In this document: one piece after another, positions 1 to 9,042 of the stretch
Layout of the letters: the number at the start of each line of letters is the position of its first letter
Numbering within the stretch: the stretch's first letter is position 1
Origin: Lasioglossum baleicum
Lineage: Eukaryota > Arthropoda > Insecta > Hymenoptera > Halictidae
Assembly: GCF_051020765.1 (NCBI RefSeq)
Contig: NW_027469736.1
Coordinates: 1 to 64,000, forward strand
DNA: 64,000 nt
Direction: 5' to 3'
Made by a program: the position numbers and the translations under genes
Notes under the pieces: model-generated
Databases searched by the model: none
The model's input: only the letters and a program-made list of their open reading frames with translations
Told to the model about the DNA's origin: nothing

Positions 1-678
1 CCCCTACGGTGCGCTAACTAGTTTAATTTTCCAAAATCGGTCGATTTAGGCCTTTTTTCTAGCGAAAACCGAAAACTGTCAACGGGTGCGACAAGGACAG
101 CTCAATAGACTCGTGGTTCTCTTTCTAACTCAGTACTGATGTGCAGCCTTAAGGGTGCCCATCACGGTTTTCCTTTTCTATATCGTTTCTCTCTCTGGCA
201 CGTATTCGCACTAGAGATCGTATTCTAATCGCTATCCTTTACGCACTCACGTAAACACTATAATTCTGTCCTTCTCGCACTCGTTAGTCCGGTATATGCC
301 ACTTCAAACGCTCACTGCGCCCTTATTTTTGCACGGAATTGGGATTTTCGAGGTGTTCTGGACTCCTCGTGAGCCCCTCTTCCTTCCTAGCTTTTATTTT
401 TTCTAAAATTTTGAACTATAGGCCTGTCCTAAAACTCGCAGTTCACTTCCTATATATTCTAGGCACAGGGCTCCCTGCGCCCGCGCGTCACTCACTCTCA
501 CCTCTAACTATTCGCTAATTTTTCACTAATTAATAGTACTATATCGAACTATATCGAAACAGGAAAGAGAGAAACACAGAATTCCCACTACAGAAAGAAA
601 GAAACGTCTCAATAAACGATAGCTAACTCCTATAAGAAACTCTGGTTGTCTGCACTTGAATACTACTCCTAGCCGACT
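1..678 (-). repeat. Partial non-coding telomeric unit cut by window edge
   Basis: No convincing reading frame. Its right end passes into CCTAA repeats at 679, so in minus orientation this is the 5' side of an inserted unit whose 3' side lies outside the window. Positions about 80-195 resemble 17,230-17,360 in unit E, sharing ACAGCTCAAT, GATGTGCAGCCTTAAGGGTG and a CTCTCTCT run in the same order. I infer a member of the same non-coding telomeric family as unit E. It could instead be the untranslated part of a longer coding element. Confidence 0.55.
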
Positions 679-709
679 TAATCTAATCTAACCTAACCTA
701 ACCTAACCT
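679..709 (+). repeat. Telomeric repeat (CCTAA)n
   Basis: About six units of CCTAA, slightly degenerate at the left (ATCTAATCTAA). It separates the partial unit at the window start from the 3' end of element A, which begins with a short T run on + (a poly(A) remnant). Confidence 0.9.
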
Positions 710-858
710 TTTTTATACCCCCTAAAAACCCCTCCTCCTCTATCTGCCCTACGTCTAGTACTAATACCTAACAGGAACCCTCTCCACCGCGGAAACCGCT
801 TATACAGCATTACTGCACGGGGAGGGGGCTACTGTAGGTATCTACGCCTTTGCTATAT

Positions 859-3800
859 CTATCTCCTGGTGGTCATACTCGATCTTCTTACTTCATTTTG
901 GATCTCTCTTTCGGTTTCTTCTTTTTTCGTCATTAACTTGTTAATGAAAAATCTTAGTTTCGGCATCTTTTTTGGATCATTTAGCCACGTTGTAATTTCA
1001 TTCCATCGAAGTTGACCATTTTCAGCTACCAGTTCTTCTCTTTCTAGGTTCCACGCTGGGCACTCCATGACGGTGTGTTCAGGGCTGTCCAAGGGGTGCT
1101 TGCACATTATGCACGTAGTGTCGTCCCGCTTTCCCATCTTGTGAAGATAATCCGAGAAGCATCCATGACCTGTTAATATCTGTGTAAGGTGGAAATCTAG
1201 GGTTTTGGGACCCCAGTCCATCCATTCGCTTATCTTCGGAATTAGACCATGAGTTTTACGTCCGTGTGTGGCCATGTCCCAGCTCGTTTGCCATAGTTTC
1301 AAGGTGGTTTCCCTTTCTTCTTCCTTAATTTTCTTCCACTCCAGTTTATAGTTGATTTCCGTGTTATTTCTCAATTCTTCTTGTCTGAGGAAAATACGGC
1401 GTCTCTCCTCTGCCAAGAGTGTCAGTGGAGGGAGACCGGCAAGAACGCATAGCGCATCCAGAGATGTTGTCCTATAAGCCCGTACCACTCTTGAAAGGGA
1501 TATTTTTTGGAGCCTATTAAGGACCTTAGTCTTTGTTGTTTTGCTAGTAGATACTGTCCAAATAGGTGCCGCATAAAGTATAACGGACTCTATGACCCTG
1601 TAGTATAAAAGCCGTGAATGGAAAGAACCACCCCCAATGTTTGGCATAATGCCGTTCAGTGCTCCGGCGATCTTTGTCGCTTTGCCTGCGGCGTAGTTTA
1701 GGTGTCCAGTGAAAGATTGATTGCCCTCCACTATTAGCCCAAGGTATCTAGTTGATTTTTTAAGGTCAAGGGTTATGTTACCGATTCTGATGGCAATATC
1801 TTTTGTGGATTTTCTCCCCGTCAGCATAACCATTTCTGTCTTTTCCTGCGCGAGTGTGAGTTGTTTTACTCGAAACCAGTTTTTAATTTTTGCTAAGGCC
1901 TCTGTAGCGACTCTTGAAGTATCTTCTGCAGTGGATTTTGTGATGATCAAGGCGACATCGTCCGCATATCCGTACAGATAGGCGCCTCTGGGGAGTACCA
2001 TCTTTAACAGGTCGTCATATTGCAGGTTCCACAGCAAAGGCGCAAGCACCGAGCCTTGTGGGACACCTGCATAGAAACTCGTTTCTGAATTTTGTCCGTA
2101 TGTGATTTTTCTATCTTGTAGGTAATTTCTCAATATATTGAAGAGCCTGTTTGGTATCGCTCTTTTGGATAGTGCCTCTATGACATTATGCCATTTAATC
2201 GTATTGAAGGCATTTTTCACATCTAAGGCGATTAAAATGCAGTAGTGTGACTTATTTTTTGCTTTATCCCAACGTTTCATGATTTCATGCATAGCATGTA
2301 TCGTGCATTTACCGCGCCTGAATCCATACTGGTTTGGTTCATATTCAACATTTTCTAGAAGTCTCTCTTTTAGGCAATATTCGAGTATCTTACCCATATT
2401 GGATAGAATGGAGAGGGGTCTCCATCCTGTGTGCCCATCCGGTCCGGGTTTCTTAGGTATTAGTACAAGGCGGCCTTTCTTCCAGGGGGTTGGGAAATAC
2501 CCCAAGTTGTAGCACGTGTTTATGAGCCGAGTGACATGGGGCAGTGCGATCTTCGATAGCAGTGTCACTAGTTCTGTTGGGATACCGTCTATGCCGGGTG
2601 CCTTTTTTTTAACCGCCTTCATAGCCCTTAAAACCTCTTCCTCTGTAAAAGGTCGGTCATTAGCGTCATGAGAGACGTCTCTCACGTCAGAGGTGGGGGG
2701 TGCCTGGTTGGGTTCCGGTGTTGTTTGGAAAAGAGACTTGACTATCTCTCCGGTTTCCTCTTCTGTCAGGACGCTGGGTGGAGGTTTTCCTGCTACTCTT
2801 CCCATTACCGACTTATATGGTCTTCCCCATATGTCGGTGTCTATGTCATTTATGAGTGTTGCCCAAGAATTTCTTTTTGCTCTTGATATCTCGTGTTTAA
2901 GTTGTTTTTTGTTCGCCTTATGTTTATTTAGACATCTGATTACCTCTAGATTGGAACCTTCTGGGTGTTTTTTCAGATTTGAACGCGCTCGCTGCAAGGC
3001 TCGACGAGAGCTGATGGAGACTCTTCTCAATGTGGCGATTTCCTCATTCCACCACCAGACCTCTTTCCTTTTACTGGAATGTTGTATTGTGTAAGAGGTG
3101 GATTCATAAAGATCAGTAATCATGCCTATATAGGCCTCGACATCTTCTACGGAATAGATTTTTGCCGGGTCAGCAATCTTTGTGATCTGGAGATAGGTTT
3201 TGGAGAATCTGTCGACGTCGAGTTTGAATTTTTTACTTTTTCCGGGTTTGGTAGCATTGGCTATATTTATCGTCAACACATGTTTCAAATAGCGGTGGTC
3301 CGAGGCCGTATATTCTTCAAGTATTTGGCTAGATGTGATGCCGTTATATGCCGTTGCCCCGCATAGTAGGATGTCTATTGTGGAAACATACCCGTTCCTT
3401 TCAAAAGTGTGCGATCCCGTACTGACTTTAGGAATGAGTCCAAAGTTATTGCACATTTCTAGTACCACTGTGCCGTGGTCATCAAGTGATCTTGATCCCC
3501 AGGCAGTTGACTTGGCATTAAAGTCCCCGGCAATAACACATTTGTCTGTACTTATAGTGTCTAGAAAACTTTCCAATTCCGCTATTTTTCCTGTATAGGA
3601 CTCCAAGCTCACATTTGGAGAGATGTAACAAGAGATGAAGATATAATCTTCAATTTGTACCGCTACCAGACCTTTAGATTTGTAAAGACTTTTAATGCTG
3701 TTCAAATTGCTTATAGGTTGCGGTATCCATATGGATGAGGATTTGTGACCATCATTATGCCAAAACGATGGTGGGGACCATGGTTCGGATATGAAAACTA

Positions 3801-3927
3801 TGTCTATTTCGTGTTGTATTGCAGATTGGGTGAGTAGTTCCTGCGCGTTTTTACAGTGATTTAGGTTGATTTGTAACATTTTAATTTGTTTTCTTACAGG
3901 TGTGGAGGTTGTACTTTGCTGTTCCAT
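859..3927 (-). CDS. Element A ORF2: AP-like endonuclease / reverse transcriptase
   Basis: 1022 residues; the ATG lies 34 nt after the ORF1 stop and in another frame, so translation probably depends on reinitiation. The N-terminal endonuclease (residues about 17-235) shows LQINLNHC at 18-25, the metal-binding glutamate in ISEPW (48), GDFNAK near 134 and SDH near 209. Reverse transcriptase spans about 430-720 with GVPQGSVLAP and the catalytic YADD near 654. A C-terminal zinc-like motif reads C-x2-C-x7-H-x4-C (CIMC...H...C). The endonuclease would nick telomeric repeat DNA and the RT would copy the element RNA there by target-primed reverse transcription. No internal stops. Confidence 0.93.
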   Translation of the reverse strand: MEQQSTTSTPVRKQIKMLQINLNHCKNAQELLTQSAIQHEIDIVFISEPWSPPSFWHNDGHKSSSIWIPQPISNLNSIKSLYKSKGLVAVQIEDYIFISCYISPNVSLESYTGKIAELESFLDTISTDKCVIAGDFNAKSTAWGSRSLDDHGTVVLEMCNNFGLIPKVSTGSHTFERNGYVSTIDILLCGATAYNGITSSQILEEYTASDHRYLKHVLTINIANATKPGKSKKFKLDVDRFSKTYLQITKIADPAKIYSVEDVEAYIGMITDLYESTSYTIQHSSKRKEVWWWNEEIATLRRVSISSRRALQRARSNLKKHPEGSNLEVIRCLNKHKANKKQLKHEISRAKRNSWATLINDIDTDIWGRPYKSVMGRVAGKPPPSVLTEEETGEIVKSLFQTTPEPNQAPPTSDVRDVSHDANDRPFTEEEVLRAMKAVKKKAPGIDGIPTELVTLLSKIALPHVTRLINTCYNLGYFPTPWKKGRLVLIPKKPGPDGHTGWRPLSILSNMGKILEYCLKERLLENVEYEPNQYGFRRGKCTIHAMHEIMKRWDKAKNKSHYCILIALDVKNAFNTIKWHNVIEALSKRAIPNRLFNILRNYLQDRKITYGQNSETSFYAGVPQGSVLAPLLWNLQYDDLLKMVLPRGAYLYGYADDVALIITKSTAEDTSRVATEALAKIKNWFRVKQLTLAQEKTEMVMLTGRKSTKDIAIRIGNITLDLKKSTRYLGLIVEGNQSFTGHLNYAAGKATKIAGALNGIMPNIGGGSFHSRLLYYRVIESVILYAAPIWTVSTSKTTKTKVLNRLQKISLSRVVRAYRTTSLDALCVLAGLPPLTLLAEERRRIFLRQEELRNNTEINYKLEWKKIKEEERETTLKLWQTSWDMATHGRKTHGLIPKISEWMDWGPKTLDFHLTQILTGHGCFSDYLHKMGKRDDTTCIMCKHPLDSPEHTVMECPAWNLEREELVAENGQLRWNEITTWLNDPKKMPKLRFFINKLMTKKEETEREIQNEVRRSSMTTRR

Positions 3928-3961
3928 TTGTGAAGTCTGTAAGTATTTGGTAGGTATGTAT

Positions 3962-6103
3962 TTACTGTTTGTTTTGTAGTGTTTGTCCTGATTGTTGTGT
4001 TTGTTCTATCTGTTGTAATAGATTCTCTGGGTGTCTTTGTATATTTTTTCCGTTTTCAGGAACTCTGTCTCTGCTTGATTTACGCAGTAGCTCCAGTGCC
4101 CTGCGGTAGGCCGGACACTTAAGGCTACCGTCCCTATGCCCTTCTGTCATACACACCATGCATTTTTCTGGATTGCAGCATTGTATAGCACTATGATCCT
4201 CTGCTCCGCATCTTCTGCAGAGTTTCGTCCTGTCAGGTCCCTGACAGTTCCTGATAAAGTGCCCGAATTCCCGGCAGCGATAGCATTGAATCACCTCTTC
4301 TCGCTCGATCACCCGGCAGGAGCTCCAGCCTACGCGTAGAGAGCGTTTTTCCAATAATTTTACCGCTATTTCAGTTGGTAAAATAAGCGTGGCATTTTGC
4401 CTCCCTGCAAAAGCTGGGCGGAGAGCTTTCACTGTGATGTCTTCTGTGGTGGTCTCCGGTAGGGCTGCCACCACTGCCTCCTTAATCTCCTCAACTGTGG
4501 CGTCACCTTCCAGTTGTTTTAGGTGGAGTACTTTGTTTCTCATTCTACTGGGTCCTGCCAGTGCTTTGGCCCCCGATAGTTTGGAGTTTACCAGTTTACT
4601 GAAGCTTGTAGCCTTAGACGCGTCTCCTTTGATATCCACTAGTACATGTCCATTTTTACTAGACCTCACTCCTGATATGGAAAATCCTTCTTTATCGATG
4701 TTTATCTCCTTTTTCAGGGTCTTTAGAGTTTCTGCGAACGTCTTTGAGCCAGTGTCGATTAGCACAGTTTCATAACCGGAGGGTTTTCTGACTTCTTTTT
4801 TAATCTTATCACTGTGTATGGTGATAGCGGTGTTTGTGTCCAAGAATAAGAACTCCACCATCTTCCTTACGGTATGAGGATCAACCGTGTCCACAGTTAG
4901 AGCGATCTTAGTTCTTTCGTGTTCTGAGGAAATAGACTTTAATTCTTTGAGGGCTTTGAATATGTTCTCCAGTTGTAAGGGGCTTTCATTCTTCTCCCTG
5001 TCAATCAGGTGGTATATGAATTTTTCTCCCACTATCCTAGATCCATGCGTGCCTTTCTTTGGCAGGCAGGTGGCTACAACCAGATATACCACGTTCCCCG
5101 GACTAGGGTCTTGTTCCCTCATTTCCTCTATCCCTTGATATTTTTCCAAAATTGCTTTGCTGTATCCTTTGTCCACGGTGAAGTCGGCCGGTACGAAGCA
5201 GACTACATCAGAATCTTTTATGTTCAGTATGTTTGCACTACTATAACTAGTGCGTTGGTAGACTGCCGTATTCCATCTTCTGTCCTGAAGAGCACAGAAA
5301 TTTTCGTAGTTTCTGTCTTTTCCTTTCCAACTTTCCATCTCATCCAGATCGAGCTCGTCTGGATTTCCAGTTTGCGTACCAATGGTACGAGTCATCGGGG
5401 TCTTTTTGGTCAACTTCGGGCTCTGGGTGGGAGTGATGTCCATTTTCTTTCGCTGTTCCTCGGAAGGCGTTCTCCGTGAAGCTGAAGTATCTCTTATCGA
5501 GTTCTTCAGTGTTCGTTGCATCTCGTTGAAGATCTTTATCGACTTTGTAATTGCGGATTTGACCTCCAGCCTAATCCCGTCCCTACCTTTTACCAAGCCA
5601 GAAAGCTCTTTCAGTGCCGCTGCCAACAATTTGACACTAGTATTAATAGTCGTGTTGTGAACTGCTTGAGGTTTATTCTGAGTTCTCTTCCTCTTCCTTT
5701 CTTGCTCGGGTGAGCTATCTTCATGTTCGAAATCGAACTGCAGCAACTCCATCTCCTCTATCGCTTCCACGGCGTCCGATGCCGAACTCGAGCGTTGTCT
5801 GCCTATCCTATTTGTAGGACCAGTTGGACTCCTCGGAAGTACCCTTCCCGGTGTGAACGCTCTTATAGGATCCTCTTCTTCCTGCTTGTAAGGGGTGGAA
5901 GTGAAGCGTAGAATCGACGCCATATTCTCCTCCATTGCTGGCCGGGTCTCCAACATAAGTAGTTCCTCATCCCGAGTAGTGTCAGAGATTTCGAGGACGC
6001 TGATCTCCCTCTCGGTTGTTCCTCCGCCTTCCGTGTTTTCTTCACTTTTTTTTTGGGTTTTTGTGTTTTTGTTTTTGTTTTTAATTTTTTCTAGGTTCTC
6101 CAT
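3962..6103 (-). CDS. Element A ORF1: gag-like protein with three zinc knuckles
   Basis: 713 residues from the ATG that starts MENLEKIK; the frame is open 12 codons further but only through a GTG. The N-terminal half is charged and low-complexity. A conserved central part aligns with element D ORF1 (for example RDGIRLEVKSAITK and LVVATCLP). Three CCHC knuckles lie near the C terminus: CYRCREFGHFIRNC, CRRCGAEDHSAIQC and CMVC-x4-H-x5-C. In the R1 clade ORF1 binds element RNA and brings it to the target; for telomeric members this means nuclear telomere dots. The upstream DNA is also conserved with D, but a one-base difference shifts its frame, which argues against a longer N terminus. Confidence 0.88.
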   Translation of the reverse strand: MENLEKIKNKNKNTKTQKKSEENTEGGGTTEREISVLEISDTTRDEELLMLETRPAMEENMASILRFTSTPYKQEEEDPIRAFTPGRVLPRSPTGPTNRIGRQRSSSASDAVEAIEEMELLQFDFEHEDSSPEQERKRKRTQNKPQAVHNTTINTSVKLLAAALKELSGLVKGRDGIRLEVKSAITKSIKIFNEMQRTLKNSIRDTSASRRTPSEEQRKKMDITPTQSPKLTKKTPMTRTIGTQTGNPDELDLDEMESWKGKDRNYENFCALQDRRWNTAVYQRTSYSSANILNIKDSDVVCFVPADFTVDKGYSKAILEKYQGIEEMREQDPSPGNVVYLVVATCLPKKGTHGSRIVGEKFIYHLIDREKNESPLQLENIFKALKELKSISSEHERTKIALTVDTVDPHTVRKMVEFLFLDTNTAITIHSDKIKKEVRKPSGYETVLIDTGSKTFAETLKTLKKEINIDKEGFSISGVRSSKNGHVLVDIKGDASKATSFSKLVNSKLSGAKALAGPSRMRNKVLHLKQLEGDATVEEIKEAVVAALPETTTEDITVKALRPAFAGRQNATLILPTEIAVKLLEKRSLRVGWSSCRVIEREEVIQCYRCREFGHFIRNCQGPDRTKLCRRCGAEDHSAIQCCNPEKCMVCMTEGHRDGSLKCPAYRRALELLRKSSRDRVPENGKNIQRHPENLLQQIEQTQQSGQTLQNKQ

Positions 6104-6584
6104 AAGATTCCCACGAGCGTGGTCGGAAGGCACGGTCACTCCAAGCAGAGCCGCCTTGCCAGGAGAAGCCCAAGCTTACTCCGGGGGGCGGGCTGGTACC
6201 CCGGAGGTGGCATGCTAATGGTCCGGTGCACCCACCGAACCCACTCCCGGCGCGCCGCGTACCCGGGAGTAGTGCCCCTTCGCCGCATGCCGAAACTTGG
6301 GGTTAAGGACTTTTTTATAGAGGTTTCTCCTCCTCGCAGGACCGGCCGGTAAAGGCAGGCCCCCCCGCTCCGGAACCTTCCGGTTTGCGGTCTACGGTCC
6401 TGAGCCGACATCTTGCGGCCCAGTTCCGACCTCTCGCCCCGTTAGCACACACCGCAGTGTGTCCCAGGGTCCACCACGAGGAGGTGGAGCGAGAGGATTT
6501 GGCTCTGTGACAACCCTCAAATAGAGAGTACGGACCGACAGTGGATCAGAGTCTCCACTGTTGGCGCCACAAAGCCTAGGACCC
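6104..6584 (-). promoter_or_regulatory. GC-rich 5' UTR of element A
   Basis: About 480 bases, much richer in GC than the rest of region 1, and strongly conserved at nucleotide level with 23495-23969 of element D. Shared blocks include GGGCGGGCTGGTACCCCGG, the GACATCTTGCG region and CCACGAGGAGGTGGAGCGAG. It ends at the telomere junction. Non-LTR elements need an internal promoter here and often a structured leader; which signal is used cannot be read from sequence. Confidence 0.6.
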
Positions 6585-6640
6585 CAACCTAACCTAACCT
6601 AACCTAACCTAACCTAACCTAACCTAACCTAACCTAACCT
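6585..6640 (+). repeat. Telomeric repeat (CCTAA)n
   Basis: Eleven near-perfect CCTAA units between the 5' end of element A and the 3' terminal repeat of element B. There is no poly(T) at the junction with element B: the repeat runs directly into TTTCGATAATG. Confidence 0.95.
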
Positions 6641-7742
6641 TTCGATAATGTTTCCCTTTTATTGAAATAACCTCTTTGTCTTTCCGCTTCTCTCTCTCAC
6701 GTCTTACACAAAATATTCTAATTCTATCACTAAACTATCTGTATTTTATTTGTACTGTGCTCGGTTCGAGGTGCCCTCTGGAACGAGTACCCACTCGGGG
6801 GGTCTATCTCGCCTTAAAACTTTTTGGTAATTAACCCCTATTTTTTATATGAGATTCCTATTCCCCCGGTGGATTCCTCTTGTTTGAGTACCCACTCGGG
6901 GTGCTTCCTTGTCCGAAAAAATTTTTTCCACTTTTTTTGGCTATTCTTGTTCTCCTCCTTATTCCCTCTTATTTGACTACCCACATGGGGTGGTTCCAAG
7001 AAAGAATAAGGAAACTGGCCACGCTATTAGTTTCAGAAACTTTTTCTGAGAATGCAAAAAAAAAAAATTTTTTATACGCTCGCGAAAAACCCTCTGACAC
7101 TTTTATTGCCCGCGTATCGCGGGGGCTCTCTGTGATTTTCACAAAAAATTTGCGTTTACCCGATGATGGGTCAGACTTAGTTGACGTCTCCCGTCTCTCT
7201 CGAATTCGTGAGGCGACCGCTGACTCCGTCTCCTTTGTTCTCGTGCTTTTCAGAAAATGATCGATATTTTCGAATTTTCCTATCCTAAACCTGGCTCTAA
7301 TGGCCTTATTTTTGACATAAAAAATTTCTAAACGATCTCTATGTACTCGCTTTTTGATTTTCTCGCGTTTGCACTATTCACTTTTCTCCTTTTTCACAAT
7401 TCCCTGTTCCCGGGAGACACGTGCTCCGAAAAATCGGATGTGGCCTCAAGATGGCGGCCCCATGTACACGAGCTCGTGGAAGCTAACGCAAAGTTTTTCA
7501 CAATTATCCTACTCTTATTCGCTTATACCTAAGAACGCACACCACTATAACACTAACCCGACACCATTATGCTATAACTAAACCCTAACTAATTACACTT
7601 CTAACTATTTACACCTCTAGCTTGTTCTCGAAAAGTATGGTCAGCTATATTAGCTTTCTTTAGACTCGACAAGATGGCCGAACTATACAGAAATATCGCT
7701 AAATATACCCGGACCGTTTCCTCAGAGATATCCTAGACGACT
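6637..7742 (-). repeat. Element B 3' terminal direct repeat (DR1)
   Basis: About 1106 bp, matching 14121-15229 almost base for base. Differences I see are one base in GGGGTC(T/A)ATC, one in GGTTC(C/T)AAG, one in GACTC(C/T)GTC, and A or T homopolymer lengths. Three spaced copies of a motif like GAGTACCCACTCGGGG occur near 6788, 6888 and 6977. The left edge is the telomere junction. The right edge is GACGACT, followed by unique 3' UTR. It contains a polyadenylation signal for the minus strand. Confidence 0.92.
6658..6663 (-). terminator. Polyadenylation signal AATAAA in DR1
   Basis: AATAAA on the minus strand, 18 bases before the junction CGAAAGG/TTAGG. It fits the 3' end of an element B transcript. 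The same hexamer occurs in DR2 at 14142-14147, where it would lie upstream of ORF1. Confidence 0.6.
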
Positions 7743-9042
7743 AATTCCTTGTCTCTGCCTAATGGCGGATCCGTTCTCCCGGTCCCCCACTTCTTCGGCT
7801 CGTCCGTTATTCTGCTCCAATGGGGAGTCCGCGGCCTCCGTTCTATTGGCGCCTTGATTTCCTTCGGTACACGTGTACTTTCTCGTCTTGGCTGGAGGAC
7901 ATGGTTCATGGTGTCGTCAAGTAATTATATAAATTATATACCGTTACAGGCTAGACACATAGGTAACTTCAAAATTTATCCAAATTAACTTCGCCATGTC
8001 CTCTAGCCGTGATTCCGCACCGTGTTTACAATTTCCGGTGAAATCAAATCTGTTCTTTTCTACTTTTCAGATGTTCCCTAGATCTGCGTTCGCTACGGCG
8101 CGTCTCTCTTGTTTCATTCTCTCGGTTTACCGTCGTCGGTAAGGAAGAGACCTATAGCCGGACTGTGGAACTGTTATCTCTTGTCTGTGGAACTTTTATC
8201 TTTTGCTATTAAGTTTTCTTATCCTATTCTTACTATAGTTTTCTCTAATAAAGCCTATTCTTTTAATTATTCGCCGGTTGTTTTTTTTTTTTTACTTGAC
8301 CACGGTCTTTAATCTATGTAATTCTAGTCATATGCTTCTACTCTATTCTCTTATTTACACATTATTTTTCATTGCTTGTACAGATTTTATGCTACCTGTA
8401 ACATTTTCCGTTCTCTCGATAAGAGCTTTCCTAATAATACCTAGTGTATTTGCTTATTACCAGTCCTCAAACTTAACAGAGTGTTTATTTTATTCTTTTC
8501 CGATGATATAATTCTAATCTATTTTATTCCATGTCCTACTTATAGCGCTTTGTACTACTATTACTATTGTCGCTTATTCTAATTTTTACATATGTCACTT
8601 ATTTAAAAGTCTTATCCTTTCGTTATGTACATTTTACCCGTAATGTTAATACTAATATGACTACTACCCTATTGACGTGAGAGAGTTTTTATATATACAA
8701 ATTCTTATTTCTAATCGCGTTTACATTTCTCTTTTCCTTTACCTTGTTTTAACTTTTTTCTTTTACAGAAATATTGGGTTTTTCTGCCGCTGGAGTCGAG
8801 TCCTTGGGTTGAGGGAAAGGTACCTGAGGGCTTTCTGCCGTCGGTGATGATCGCGGTCTCCAGTTACAGAGGGAAGAGCCCGGGTCCGCTCGTGGAGCCT
8901 ATCGCAGTCCCTTCCTCCTGTGCTTTTGGTTCTCGTCCTTTGATGCTCCTTTTCCTGTCCCCTGTCTCGTTTTTTCTCCTTCGGCAGCTCTATCCCTTCT
9001 CCCTCCATTGTTTTCCTCCTGATTTTACTAGTCTTCCATATT
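7743..9042 (-). other. Element B 3' UTR
   Basis: 1.3 kb between the ORF2 stop and DR1, AT-rich with pyrimidine runs on +. I find no reading frame with family features and no repeat shared with elements A or D. Long 3' UTRs are common in telomeric non-LTR elements. Confidence 0.6.

Larger units (their letters stand above)
710..6584 (-). mobile_element. Element A: R1-clade telomere-specific non-LTR retrotransposon
   Basis: A complete-looking non-LTR retrotransposon with telomeric repeats on both sides. In minus orientation it has a 5' start GGGGTCC directly after GGTTA repeats, a GC-rich 5' UTR, ORF1 (gag), ORF2 (endonuclease plus reverse transcriptase), a short 3' UTR (710-858) and a six-base A tail joined to GGTTAGG. 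The ORF2 layout and insertion into TTAGG repeats match the TRAS/SART group of the R1 clade known from insects. I cannot decide between TRAS and SART without a tree. Its 3' UTR shares a 20-base-plus block starting CCCCCTAAAAACCCCTCC (722 onward, read on +) with element D, so A and D are one family. Both ORFs are open, so it may be recently active. Confidence 0.9.

Noticed and set aside
6880..7260. Plus-strand reading frame repeated in both element B terminal repeats (also 14535-14747)
   Set aside because: Shared only because the two repeats are nearly identical; antisense to the element, low complexity, no recognisable domain.
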